A stretch of DNA of 50,962 nucleotides from Sulfurimonas sp. (GTDB lineage Bacteria > Campylobacterota > Campylobacteria > Campylobacterales > Sulfurimonadaceae), in assembly GCA_027013295.1 (NCBI GenBank), contig JALUXP010000082.1, forward strand, positions 1 to 50,962. The letters are read 5' to 3'. Made by a program: the position numbers and the translations under genes. Positions 1-8,017 of the stretch are shown piece by piece (position 1 is the first letter of the stretch; each line of letters opens with the position of its first letter). The notes beneath the pieces are model-generated. The model was not told where the DNA came from. It saw only the letters and a list, made by a program, of their open reading frames with translations, and ran no database searches.

Positions 1-86
1 TAAAAAGAGAGCTACTGCTTCGTTAAAAGGCATTGAAGCTACTAGTAGCTCCTGCAACCTTTCGCCTTGCATTAGCCCTCTTTTTA
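1..86. repeat. Imperfect inverted repeat at the left edge
   Basis: Positions 1-18 and 69-86 are inverted copies of each other with two mismatches, so a transcript could fold into an 18-bp stem. A perfect 14-bp palindrome, AGCTACTAGTAGCT, lies inside at 37-50. I cannot name the element: it could be a structured RNA, a recombination site or a palindromic repeat, and it may continue left of the window. It sits at the start of an accessory stretch of broken genes, which favours mobile-element debris. One frame (2-136) is open through it but resembles nothing I know. Confidence 0.5.
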
Positions 87-106
87 AACCTCTGAAGTTG
101 GGGTTA

Positions 107-124
107 TTTATGGAGAGGCACTTA
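107..124. repeat. 18-bp dispersed repeat, copy 1
   Basis: The sequence TTTATGGAGAGGCACTTA occurs here and again, identically, at 44716-44733. A shorter core, GAGGCACTTA, is at 18413-18422, and a variant with GGGACACTTA is near 41044. All copies lie between or just after genes. The function is unknown. Confidence 0.5.
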
Positions 125-180
125 CTTGGGTAAAATCATGGATAGAAAACTATATCAAAGCAAAAGAGGATGGACTAAAA

Positions 181-794
181 ATGAATAAATTAATTTTATT
201 ATTTTTCATATTACTATTGACTACAAGTGTTAACGCAAAATCAACTAGGTATTTTATAGGTATTGGGGCGAACAAGGTAAATCTACAGCATGATAATGTT
301 GTTATTACAGATGGAACAACAATGCGGCTAAAGACACCTCTTACGGATACGGTATAAACGGAGGAGTTTATTTTAATGAAAAGATAAGACTAAAAGCAAG
401 TTATATAAGCTCTCAAACAACTACTAACTTTAAACTTGATTACTCATCTTTGTCTACATTTATAGAGTACAAACCTTTTAAATTCTCTTACATTGGAGGA
501 GGTTTTTCCTTATCCAGAACAACATATGAAAGCAACTCGTATATGCCAGAAAAAACAATATCAGATTTTGACATACCTTTGGAGATTGGTTTTTACATAC
601 CAGTAGCAGAAAATATATATATGGATATTTCTTATGTTATAAAAATATCTCCTAGTGAACATGATTACACATCTAGTGATGGTTCTATTTATTTTTCTAG
701 TGACTTTACAAGTCATTATGCATATATATCTATAAATTATGACTTTTCAATTAATAGTAGATTTTCATATAGAAAATTTAAAAGACTTTTTTAG
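181..794 (+). pseudogene. Frameshifted outer-membrane beta-barrel-like protein
   Basis: An ATG at 181 opens a protein with a clear signal peptide (about residues 1-20, hydrophobic LILLFFILLLTT core, cleavage near VNA-K) followed by YFIGIGANK, a typical first strand of a small porin-like barrel. This frame stops at 356-358. The reading continues in another frame from about 320 to 794 as an alternating aromatic/polar sequence (YGYGINGGVYFNEKIRLKA, then FSYIGGGFSLSRT) that looks like further beta strands. The joint lies between about 313 and 330, so a one-base shift explains it. The intact protein would be about 204 residues. A sequencing error cannot be excluded. It lies in a decayed accessory region, which favours a real pseudogene. 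Confidence 0.65.
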
Positions 795-796
795 TT

Positions 797-859
797 ATGA
801 TAGATGGCGAGACAGCAGTAAGTGATAAATATACAATATGTGTAGCAGACACACAATAG
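797..859 (+). other. 20-residue orphan reading frame, probably a gene remnant
   Basis: An ATG at 797 gives MIDGETAVSDKYTICVADTQ and a stop. It looks like the tail of a longer protein whose front is gone, but it matches no family I know and has no clear ribosome site. It follows the broken beta-barrel gene directly. An inverted repeat (AGACACACAAT with ATTGTGTCT, about 848-871) follows and may be a terminator shared with the minus-strand fragment next door. Confidence 0.2.
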
Positions 860-868
860 AAATTGTGT

Positions 869-1597
869 CTATTTGTAATCAAAAGCTTTATAGTCATGCA
901 AACCTTTCTCTTTTTCCTCTAGTTTCTTATCATCATCCATCTTTGTTTGTTCCTCTTTAGTCACTAGAACATAGTCTGGGTTAGTAACTTTTTTATTTTT
1001 TTTGTCAAAGATATATTTTTTAGTATCTTTATTTCTATAAACATCAAGAGCCAAGTTAGGTTCTATCTTATACTCTTTAGAAATAGCACTCACCCCAGCA
1101 ACATCTGCTTCATACTTTTTCTTGATTGTGTCATCCATAGAAAAGTTTGGTGCATCCATCCCCATAGATGTAGCAAGGAGAGATTTTATTTTTGCACCAG
1201 TAGCCTCAGTATATTTGAAGCTATCATCTTTTTTTGAAGAGGCTTTTTTATTTGCTTTGTTGAGTTTATTTTGCCACTCTAAATCTTTTTTAGCTTGTTT
1301 GAGTTGTGCTATTTCTGTTTTTGTTTTAGTATCTTTAGCAACATCTTTATTTATTAAGTCTTTACCAAACTTCATAGATTCAAAGTCCACTCCGTTGTCA
1401 CCATAGAATTTGTCATCATTGGTGTTTGCGTAGTCTATTAATGCTTGTTTGCCATCAACTCCATCTATAGTGAGTAGATCTTTTTTGAAAGCGTCACTAT
1501 GCTTTTTGTTTTCTTTTTGAATCTTACTCTCTTCTTTTGCTTGAGCAAGGTCAGTAGCTTTAGTAGCTTCGTTGGTTATCTTCAATTCAGTCAAAGC
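869..1597 (-). pseudogene. 5'-truncated lysine-rich hypothetical protein
   Basis: The minus-strand frame encodes about 240 residues, highly charged and lysine/aspartate rich, with a helical stretch around KTEIAQLKQAKKDLEWQNKLNK and no signal peptide or membrane segment. I do not recognise the family; the composition and context suggest a phage or mobile-element protein. The frame stays open into the tRNA-Val remnant at 1597-1648. The Met at 1657 lies inside or upstream of that remnant and gives the residues MCRWWVLRDSNSR, the usual artefact of translating a tRNA backwards. No Met with a ribosome site lies near the real N-terminus; the first internal Met is in ESMKFG. The gene therefore seems to have lost its 5' end at the tRNA junction. 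Confidence 0.55.
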
Positions 1598-1648
1598 GTT
1601 TGTTTTTACACCGAGTGCTCGAGAGTTAGAGTCTCTCAGAACCCACCA
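1597..1648 (+). other. Degenerate 3' part of tRNA-Val (UAC); likely old attachment site
   Basis: The plus strand shows the 3' portion of a tRNA: an anticodon-loop-like TTTTACACCGAG carrying TAC, a T-arm with stem GAGAG/CTCTC around the loop TTAGAGT, then the acceptor strand AGAACCC followed by CCA. A normal T-loop reads TTCGAGT or similar; the conserved C is replaced by A here. No proper 5' acceptor (GGGTTCT) or D-arm is found upstream. It is therefore not a functional tRNA but a remnant, of the kind left where an integrase copies a tRNA 3' end. It marks the edge between decayed accessory DNA to the left and core genes to the right. Confidence 0.6.
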
Positions 1649-1866
1649 TCTACACATCTTTCATAACTTTATCAACATCTACAACTTTAGATTCAACACT
1701 CTAAGTTATCAGAAAAAAGTATGGATTGTACCCTCGTTTTTTTCATTAAGTCAACTTTAAAAGTATTTCAATATAATACAAGGTTTTGATAAAAATGTAG
1801 TGTAAATTATATTTTTGGTGCATCATAAGATGACTCATAAACAATAAATCTTGTAGGAATGAATAA

Positions 1867-2979
1867 ATGTTACTCTTTACACCTGGACCAACTCCAGTAC
1901 CACAAAATGTTCGTAATGCAATGGCCCAAGAGACTATGCATCACCGTACGCCTGAGTTTGAGGCCATCTTTGAGCAAACTCGTAAACATCTTTTTAAACT
2001 TTTAAATACTGATGAAGTTGTGATGATCGCTTCAAGTGGGACTGGTGCTATGGAAGCAGCAGTTACCAACCTTTGTAAAAATACACTTTTGAGTGTAAAC
2101 TCTGGGAAGTTTGGTGAACGCTTTGGTAAAATCGCTCTTGCTCATGGTCTTAAAAATGTAGAGATTAAAAATGAGTGGGATACACCTGTAAGTGTAGAGG
2201 CGATAGTAGAGGCTGTAAAAAACAACCCTGACATAGATGCAATCGCAGTACAGATAAGTGAGTCGGCAGGTGGACTTCGTCACCCAGTAGAAGAACTTGC
2301 CAAAGCTGCCAAAGCTATCAATCCAGATATCATGATCATCGCTGATGGGATTACAGCTGTCGGTGTTGAGATGATTGATGTTTCTCATATTGACTGCCTT
2401 ATCGCTGGAAGTCAAAAAGCACTGATGCTCCCCCCTGGTCTTGCTATACTTGGTCTGAGTAATAAGGCTGTAGTAGTTGTAGGGAGTGGTGTAGGCTACT
2501 ACCTCAATCTTGCATCTGAGATAAAAAAACAAAGACAAAACACGACCGCTTACACTGCGGCAACTACACTTATCATAGGACTCTTAGAAGTTTTAGAGAC
2601 TATAGAAAGAAATGGAAGCCTCAAAAGACTTTATGGAGAAACAGCGTGTCGTGCAAAAGCGGTCAAACGAGCCCTTGAAGCGATAGGTCTTCACTCTTAC
2701 CCTACAACTCCTGCAAAGTCCATGACAACAATTGTTGATGAAAATGCTTCTGAGATTCGTAAACTTTTAAAAGAGGAGTTTGAGGTCAATGTAGCAGGTG
2801 GTCAAGACCATCTTAAAGGAAAAATCTTTAGGATCAATCAGATGGGCTTGATACCTGTTTATGAGATGGCATGGGTTGTAAACGCAGTTGAGTTAGCACT
2901 CTCAAAACTTGGTCGTCGAGCATATGATGGTACAGCAAACAGAGTATTTAATGAAGCTTTTTTTGGAGTGGAGAACTAG
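1867..2979 (+). CDS. Class V PLP-dependent aminotransferase (alanine-glyoxylate / serine-pyruvate type)
   Basis: This 370-residue protein starts LLFTPGPTPVPQNVRNAM, the substrate-loop signature of the alanine-glyoxylate/serine-pyruvate branch of class V aminotransferases. SSGTGAMEAAV (about 56-66) binds the cofactor phosphate, and AGSQKALMLPPG (about 180-191) holds the likely PLP lysine. The length is normal for the family. A PLP-dependent cytosolic amino-group transfer is secure, but the substrate cannot be read from sequence; glyoxylate or serine metabolism is an inference. The stop codon touches the start of the next gene, so it heads an operon with hisZ and purA. The Shine-Dalgarno is weak (TAGGAATG). 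Confidence 0.85.
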   Translation: MLLFTPGPTPVPQNVRNAMAQETMHHRTPEFEAIFEQTRKHLFKLLNTDEVVMIASSGTGAMEAAVTNLCKNTLLSVNSGKFGERFGKIALAHGLKNVEIKNEWDTPVSVEAIVEAVKNNPDIDAIAVQISESAGGLRHPVEELAKAAKAINPDIMIIADGITAVGVEMIDVSHIDCLIAGSQKALMLPPGLAILGLSNKAVVVVGSGVGYYLNLASEIKKQRQNTTAYTAATTLIIGLLEVLETIERNGSLKRLYGETACRAKAVKRALEAIGLHSYPTTPAKSMTTIVDENASEIRKLLKEEFEVNVAGGQDHLKGKIFRINQMGLIPVYEMAWVVNAVELALSKLGRRAYDGTANRVFNEAFFGVEN

Positions 2980-3828
2980 ATGATACTAGAGCATGAGATC
3001 CCTCAAGGAAGTAAACTTTACTTCGCAAATACAGCAAAAGTAAAACGCTCTATTGAAGCGACAGCGGCTGAGATTTTAGAGCATCATCAATTTGAGGAGA
3101 TAGTGACACCTATCTTTTCACATCATCAACACTTAAGTATTGCAAATGAGAGTGAACTCATCCGTATCAATGATAGAAAAAACAACCCTATCTCTCTGCG
3201 TGCTGATGCAACCATAGATGTTGTACGCATCATCAAAAAAAGACTAGGGGGCAATACAAGCCAAAAAAAGTGGTTTTACATCCAGCCAGTTTACCGTTAC
3301 CCAACGGAGGAGCAGTACCAAATAGGTGTTGAATTTATGGGGGAGAAAAATCTCTCAAGTGTGCTCAATATTGCCAATGAGATCTTTGCAAAACTTGAGG
3401 TTGATGCTCTTGTGCAGATAAGCAACATGAAGATACCACATATCATCGCAGATATGTTTGATGCACTGAGTATAGACGACTTTAGACATATTAACATAGA
3501 TAAATTTTTATCTTTAAATGTTGATTGGCTCTCTAAACTTGTCTATCTTCAACATGAATCACAAGTAGATGAACTGATAGCTCTTGTCCCTGATGCACTC
3601 AAAATAGAACTCAAAAAGATGAAAGATTTGTGTAGTGAAAGTGGATGTCACAATAGTGTACTCGCACCTATGTATTATGCAAAGATGCTCTATTATGATG
3701 AACTTTTCTTTCGAGTGATAAAAAACAATGAGGTCTATGCCCGTGGTGGTAGATATAACAACGATGATGTAAGTTCGGTTGGATTTGCAATATATACAGA
3801 TGAGATTATAGAGAGTAAGGTTCAGTAG
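2980..3828 (+). CDS. hisZ: ATP phosphoribosyltransferase regulatory subunit
   Basis: At 282 residues this is a histidyl-tRNA-synthetase-like catalytic core without an anticodon-binding domain, the form of HisZ. Visible class II elements are SLRADATIDVVRII (about 71-84), FYIQPVYRYPTEEQYQIGVEFMG (motif 2 region) and YARGGRYNND near the C-terminus. In the family, HisZ pairs with the short catalytic HisG in the first step of histidine synthesis and confers histidine feedback; hisG is not in this window. Its ATG follows the upstream stop directly, and its own stop is followed directly by purA, so the three genes are probably translationally coupled. A diverged orphan synthetase-like protein is the alternative. 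Confidence 0.8.
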   Translation: MILEHEIPQGSKLYFANTAKVKRSIEATAAEILEHHQFEEIVTPIFSHHQHLSIANESELIRINDRKNNPISLRADATIDVVRIIKKRLGGNTSQKKWFYIQPVYRYPTEEQYQIGVEFMGEKNLSSVLNIANEIFAKLEVDALVQISNMKIPHIIADMFDALSIDDFRHINIDKFLSLNVDWLSKLVYLQHESQVDELIALVPDALKIELKKMKDLCSESGCHNSVLAPMYYAKMLYYDELFFRVIKNNEVYARGGRYNNDDVSSVGFAIYTDEIIESKVQ

Positions 3829-5082
3829 ATGGTAAATAAAGCAGATTTAATAGTTGGGATCCAATGGGGTGATGAAGGTAAGGGCAAGATAGTAGATAGA
3901 CTCGCTTGTGAGTACGATATGGTTTGTAGAAGCCAAGGTGGGCATAATGCTGGACATACTATCTGGGTAGATGGTGTCAAGTATGCACTGCATCTTATCC
4001 CTTCTGGAGTTCTTAACCCAGATGCTATCAATGTAGTTGGCAATGGTGTTGTCCTCTCTCCAGAGTCTATCATCAAAGAGATGGTGCAGTTTGACAACTT
4101 AGAAGGTCGTCTTTTTATCTCAGATAAAGCACACCTAAATCTTTATTACCATGCACTCATAGACCAAGCTAAAGAGCGACTCAGGGGTGATAAGGCTATT
4201 GGTACGACAGGAAAAGGTATCGGACCTGCATATGCCGATAAGATCAACCGTACAGGTTTTCGTATTGGTGAGCTTTTAAATCCTACAAAGCTTACAACAG
4301 ATATTATAGAATATTTTGAGCAAAATAGACAAATATTTGATATCTATGAGATTCCTACACCAAAAGAGTCCCAACTTTTAGTTGAGTTAGAGGGTTTTAA
4401 AAAAGAGTTAGCACCTTTTATCACAGATACTACCCAAATGGTATGGGGTGCCATCGATGCTGGTAAGAAAATCTTACTAGAGGGTGCACAAGGTACTTTG
4501 CTAGATATTGACCATGGGACCTACCCCTTTGTAACTTCCTCTGCAACTGTATCTGCTGGTGCATGTACAGGTCTTGGCATCAACCCTAAAGATATTGGGA
4601 AAGTTATCGGGATAGTAAAAGCGTATTGTACTCGTGTGGGTAATGGACCTTTTCCCTCGGAAGACTTTGGTGAAGATGGTAAGCGTTTGGGTGAACAAGG
4701 GCATGAGTTCGGAACAACAACAGGAAGAGCAAGAAGATGTGGTTGGTTTGATGCAGTAGCAACTCGCCATGCAGCAAGACTCAATGGTTGTGATGAACTA
4801 GCTCTTATGAAACTTGATGTGCTTGATGGTTTTGATGAGGTAAAACTCTGCGTTGCGTATGAGTATGAGGGTAAAGAGATAGACTATATGCCCTCAAATC
4901 TTGAAGATGTAAAACCCATCTATAAAACTTTCAAAGGTTGGAGTAACTCTGTAGGTGCAAGAACTTTTGATGCACTACCAAAAGATGCACAAGACTTTGT
5001 AAAAGAGATAGAGATGATTTCTCAAACAAAAGTTGGAATTATCTCTACTTCACCAGAAAGAGACGATACTATAATTCTATAA
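3829..5082 (+). CDS. purA: Adenylosuccinate synthetase
   Basis: This enzyme joins IMP and aspartate with GTP to make adenylosuccinate, the first committed step to AMP. The 417-residue protein has the N-terminal GTP site [12 protein letters not shown] (about 12-23), the GGHNAGHTI loop (about 38-46), [13 protein letters not shown] (about 127-139) and the [14 protein letters not shown] segment (about 296-309). Length and motifs fit an intact enzyme. It begins immediately after hisZ. The order of purA followed by FliJ-like, MotE-like, DUF507 and carA genes is the one familiar from Campylobacter. Confidence 0.97.
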   Translation: MVNKADLIVGIQWGDEGKGKIVDRLACEYDMVCRSQGGHNAGHTIWVDGVKYALHLIPSGVLNPDAINVVGNGVVLSPESIIKEMVQFDNLEGRLFISDKAHLNLYYHALIDQAKERLRGDKAIGTTGKGIGPAYADKINRTGFRIGELLNPTKLTTDIIEYFEQNRQIFDIYEIPTPKESQLLVELEGFKKELAPFITDTTQMVWGAIDAGKKILLEGAQGTLLDIDHGTYPFVTSSATVSAGACTGLGINPKDIGKVIGIVKAYCTRVGNGPFPSEDFGEDGKRLGEQGHEFGTTTGRARRCGWFDAVATRHAARLNGCDELALMKLDVLDGFDEVKLCVAYEYEGKEIDYMPSNLEDVKPIYKTFKGWSNSVGARTFDALPKDAQDFVKEIEMISQTKVGIISTSPERDDTIIL

Positions 5083-5134
5083 TTTTTTAAAGTACAAAAA
5101 TCCTTTCGGGATTTCCATTGGGGGAGGGGATGAA

Positions 5135-5557
5135 ATGAAAACTCGTTATACACCACTTGTAAAACTAAAAAAAAGTACAATGGACAAAAGCGAAACTCTC
5201 GTGCAGAGAATGAATGCAGACTTAAACTCTGCTACTACTGCACTCAAACTCTCCTACAGCTCTTTAGATGAGATAGAGACCCCAGAATCAGGCTCTATTC
5301 ATGAGCTTTTAGCATCTCGTTCACTTTTTCATTCACAAAGAGCACTCATAGACAAAAACAAACAATGGGTCGTTTATGCAAAAGGGCAGGTGGATGCTGC
5401 AAAACAACAGCTTAAAGCAGATATGATAGAATATGAAAAGTTTAACTACTTAGAGTTTGAAGAGATTAAAAAGATACTCAAAGAGAGAAAAATCAAAGAG
5501 GCAAAAGATCTTGATGAGATAGCTTTGATGACATACGATATAAAGGTGAGAAAGTGA
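5135..5557 (+). CDS. FliJ-like flagellar export protein (putative)
   Basis: A 140-residue, soluble, almost wholly helical protein with coiled-coil character (SETLVQRMNADLNSATTALK, then KGQVDAAKQQLKADMIEYEKF). Size, helix pattern and position before a MotE-like gene match the FliJ-like protein found downstream of purA in Campylobacterota. FliJ links the flagellar export ATPase to the export gate. Sequence conservation in this family is low, so the call leans on context. It has a very strong ribosome site (GGGGGAGGGG) just before the ATG, and its 3' end overlaps the next gene by four bases, implying coupled translation. Confidence 0.6.
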   Translation: MKTRYTPLVKLKKSTMDKSETLVQRMNADLNSATTALKLSYSSLDEIETPESGSIHELLASRSLFHSQRALIDKNKQWVVYAKGQVDAAKQQLKADMIEYEKFNYLEFEEIKKILKERKIKEAKDLDEIALMTYDIKVRK

Positions 5558-6063
5558 AAATATTTGTAATAGTGATTTTTATCTATAGTTCATTATTGGG
5601 ATTGCAAACAAATGATAAACTCTTTGAGTGCACAGAAATTTTTAAAGCAAGAAAAAGTGAACTTCTTATAGAACTTGAGCGTATAGATGAGCAAAAACAG
5701 GCACTAGATGCACTCAAAAGTGCGACAGAAGAGTTGCTTAAGCAAAAAGAGGCAAAAGTATCTTACGAGACTGAAGTGCTAGAAGTGAAACATCGCGAGG
5801 TTATGAAGAGAGAAGCCAATATAAAATCGATGTTAGAAGAGCATAAGAAGATTCTTAAACGGATTAGTAATATTAAGATGGACAAAATTGCACAAACATT
5901 TTCCAAGATGAAGCCAAGTGCATCTGCAAAGGTACTTTCAGAGATGGATATAAAAGAGGCTTCTCTTATCTTAGAATCTCTCAAACCTAAGATTGTTGGG
6001 AAAATTTTAACAAAAATGGATGCAAAAAAAGGTTCAGAGATCACAAGATATCTTATGAAGTAG
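5554..6063 (+). CDS. MotE-family periplasmic protein (flagellar motor-associated)
   Basis: 169 residues with an N-terminal signal or anchor segment (IFVIVIFIYSSLLGL, about 2-16), a long coiled coil (about 30-105) and a compact C-terminal helical domain (MKPSASAKVLSEMD, then LKPKIVGKILTKMDAKKGSEI) resembling the MgtE N-terminal fold. This architecture is the MotE/PDP family, whose Campylobacter and Helicobacter members act in the periplasm on the flagellar stator. The ATGA overlap with the FliJ-like gene fits a small motility operon inside a housekeeping block. The family is fairly certain; the exact role is inferred. Confidence 0.72.
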   Translation: MKIFVIVIFIYSSLLGLQTNDKLFECTEIFKARKSELLIELERIDEQKQALDALKSATEELLKQKEAKVSYETEVLEVKHREVMKREANIKSMLEEHKKILKRISNIKMDKIAQTFSKMKPSASAKVLSEMDIKEASLILESLKPKIVGKILTKMDAKKGSEITRYLMK

Positions 6064-6109
6064 ATATTTTTTTAAAGGGTTATTGCTCTAATCGTTTTCT
6101 AACCTTTAT

Positions 6110-6115
6110 TATAGT
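6110..6115 (+). promoter_or_regulatory. Putative -10 box (TATAGT) for the DUF507/carA unit
   Basis: TATAGT lies so that transcription would start at about 6122. That start falls after the first in-frame ATG (6119), which supports using the second ATG at 6152 as the real start. No clear -35 is visible, as is usual in this phylum. Confidence 0.35.
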
Positions 6116-6151
6116 AGAATGTCAAAATTATTATACTTAACAAGGTTCATT

Positions 6152-6703
6152 ATGAAATTATCTCTTAAAACTATCCCCCATATCTCCTCAAAAATCGCTA
6201 TAGAGTTAAACAAAAGTGGGGCTGTCACAATGACACAAGGTCTTGAAGCTGTTGAACATGAAGCCTTTAAGATACTAGAACACAGTGTAAAACAAGAGAT
6301 AGAGCTTGAGAACAAAGCAGATGAGATGATAGATGACAATGAAGAAGAGATAGAGTTTATGCTTGCAGATGAGAGACAACTTTTCTTTATGATTAAGAAA
6401 AAATTAGCACCAGAATTTGGCGTAATACTCAACTATGAAGAGCGTTATTCTGATATATCTCACAAAATTCTCGATGAACTATATGAAGAGGATTTGATCC
6501 ATTTTGAGGTGACAGAAAATCGTATTAAAAATATCATCTACAACGCTATTACAGATTTTATCTCAGAATCTTCACAGATAGATGATGCTGTGATGGATAA
6601 AATTCATACATACAAAAAAAGATATATCCCTGGAACAGATGAATTTGACATTCTTTATGAAAAAATTTATCGTGAAGAGTTGATCAAAAGAGGAATGGAG
6701 TAG
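6152..6703 (+). CDS. DUF507 family protein
   Basis: With the start at 6152 the protein has 183 residues and begins MKLSLKTIPHISSKIAIEL. I prefer this ATG to the one at 6119 because AAGG stands 8 bases before it and a likely -10 box sits immediately before 6119. It is acidic, helical and without a membrane segment; DEMIDDNEEEIEFMLADERQLFF and the C-terminal YIPGTDEFDILYEKIYREEL are features of DUF507. The function of the family is unknown. It precedes carA by 7 bases, the same order as in Campylobacter, so the two are probably co-transcribed. Confidence 0.8.
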   Translation: MKLSLKTIPHISSKIAIELNKSGAVTMTQGLEAVEHEAFKILEHSVKQEIELENKADEMIDDNEEEIEFMLADERQLFFMIKKKLAPEFGVILNYEERYSDISHKILDELYEEDLIHFEVTENRIKNIIYNAITDFISESSQIDDAVMDKIHTYKKRYIPGTDEFDILYEKIYREELIKRGME

Positions 6704-6710
6704 AAGTGCA

Positions 6711-7838
6711 ATGAAAACTGTTACAATTTATCTTGAAAATGGAACTTTACTTGAAGCAAAGAGCTTTGGCGTGGAGGGTACAAGCGTAGGCGAGATAGTA
6801 TTTAATACTTCCCTCACAGGTTACCAAGAGATTATGAGTGACCCCTCTTATGCGGGACAATTTGTCACTTTTACTATGCCAGAGATTGGTAATGTTGGTG
6901 TCAATGATGAAGATATGGAAAGTTACGGCGCACATGCAAAAGGTATGCTTGTTCGTAAGTATCAAAAAAGGTATTCTAACTTTCGTGCAGAGGGTTCTTT
7001 AGAGGATTTCTTGATCAAACATAATGTGATGGGAATTTGCGATATTGATACGCGTTATTTAACAAAAATGCTCCGAGCGGAGGGTGCTATGATGATGGTG
7101 GCATCAACCACTGTAAATGATAAAGTAGAGTTGAAGAAGATACTAGAGTCTTCGCCTCGCATTGAAGATATAAATTACATAGAAGAGGTAAGTACAAAAG
7201 AGGCTTACCCGCATACCCAGTCCACTTACTCTAAAACAAAGTTTGAGTTTGAAAGTGCCCCAACACAAGAGGCAAAAATCGTTGTTATTGACTTTGGTGT
7301 AAAGAAAAATATCCTCAATGAGATAGTAAGTGCAAAAATAGGTGTTGAAGTAGTTCCAAACAACTTTGATGCAGATGCCTTGATAGAACAATACAAAGCA
7401 AAAACCATTGATGGTGTCTTTTTGTCAAATGGTCCAGGCGATCCACTTGTACTAAAAAAAGAGCAAGAACAGATCAAAAAACTCATCGCTGCTAAAATCC
7501 CTATGTTTGGGATATGCCTTGGGCATCAACTCCTCTCTATCTCTCATGGGTACGATACCTATAAACTCAAGTTTGGACACCATGGTGGGAACCATCCTGT
7601 GAAAAATAAAGAGACAGGTTTAGTAGAGATTACAGCCCAAAATCATAACTACAATGTCCCTGCAAATATTACCGAAATTGCAGAGGTGACACATACTAAT
7701 CTTTTTGATGATACGATTGAAGGACTCAAATACAATGATAGCCCAATTTTTTCAGTTCAGCATCATCCAGAAGCAAGCCCAGGACCAAAAGAATCTCGCT
7801 ATATATTTAGCAAATTTTTAGAACTTATCAAACGATAA
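6711..7838 (+). CDS. carA: Carbamoyl phosphate synthase small subunit
   Basis: CarA hydrolyses glutamine and passes ammonia to CarB to make carbamoyl phosphate for arginine and pyrimidines. The 375-residue protein has the N-terminal CPSase domain (VGEIVFNTSLTGYQEIMSDP, about 26-45) and a C-terminal class I amidotransferase domain with nucleophile Cys in MFGICLGHQLLSISHGY and the His/Glu pair in VQHHPEASPGP. All catalytic residues are present. CarB is not adjacent and must lie elsewhere, as is common in this phylum. It starts 7 bases after the DUF507 gene and closes the purine/motility block. Confidence 0.97.
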   Translation: MKTVTIYLENGTLLEAKSFGVEGTSVGEIVFNTSLTGYQEIMSDPSYAGQFVTFTMPEIGNVGVNDEDMESYGAHAKGMLVRKYQKRYSNFRAEGSLEDFLIKHNVMGICDIDTRYLTKMLRAEGAMMMVASTTVNDKVELKKILESSPRIEDINYIEEVSTKEAYPHTQSTYSKTKFEFESAPTQEAKIVVIDFGVKKNILNEIVSAKIGVEVVPNNFDADALIEQYKAKTIDGVFLSNGPGDPLVLKKEQEQIKKLIAAKIPMFGICLGHQLLSISHGYDTYKLKFGHHGGNHPVKNKETGLVEITAQNHNYNVPANITEIAEVTHTNLFDDTIEGLKYNDSPIFSVQHHPEASPGPKESRYIFSKFLELIKR

Positions 7839-7965
7839 GTTCTATAATCTCACAAATACAATCTAAAAGCAAACAAAAAGATAATAAATTTTCAAATTTG
7901 TCTCAAATCTGTCATCCTTTAAGATACATTAAACTTTACAACTGATATTATTATGTCGTTAATTA

Positions 7966-7986
7966 GTCTAAAAATGTTTTTTAGAC
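7966..7986. promoter_or_regulatory. Perfect 9-bp inverted repeat upstream of ccoN
   Basis: GTCTAAAAA and TTTTTAGAC flank a 3-base spacer, 31 bases before the ccoN start. The repeat extends loosely on both sides (TTA, TAA). It could be a regulator operator or a hairpin in the cco leader. Placement directly before the oxidase operon suggests control of that operon, but no regulator can be assigned. Confidence 0.5.
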
Positions 7987-8017
7987 ATAATTGCTTTGAA
8001 TCTTAAGGAGGCTATAT

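Noticed and set aside
1122-1406. 94-residue plus-strand frame opposite the lysine-rich gene
   Set aside because: A low-complexity Lys/Asp-rich gene gives a Leu/Phe/Ser-rich antisense frame; there is no ribosome site.
1573-1648. A complete functional tRNA-Val
   Set aside because: No matching 5' acceptor strand or D-arm is visible and the T-loop is broken.
2032-2538. 168-residue minus-strand frame within the aminotransferase gene
   Set aside because: It is antisense to a well-conserved gene, has no ribosome site and its translation has no protein character.
5098-5114. Hairpin after purA as terminator
   Set aside because: AAATCC/GGATTT is short and is followed by a G-rich ribosome site, not a T run; co-transcription with the FliJ-like gene is as likely.
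6119-6151. Longer start for the DUF507 protein
   Set aside because: A likely -10 box places the transcript start at or after this ATG, and the ATG at 6152 has a ribosome site and the family N-terminus.
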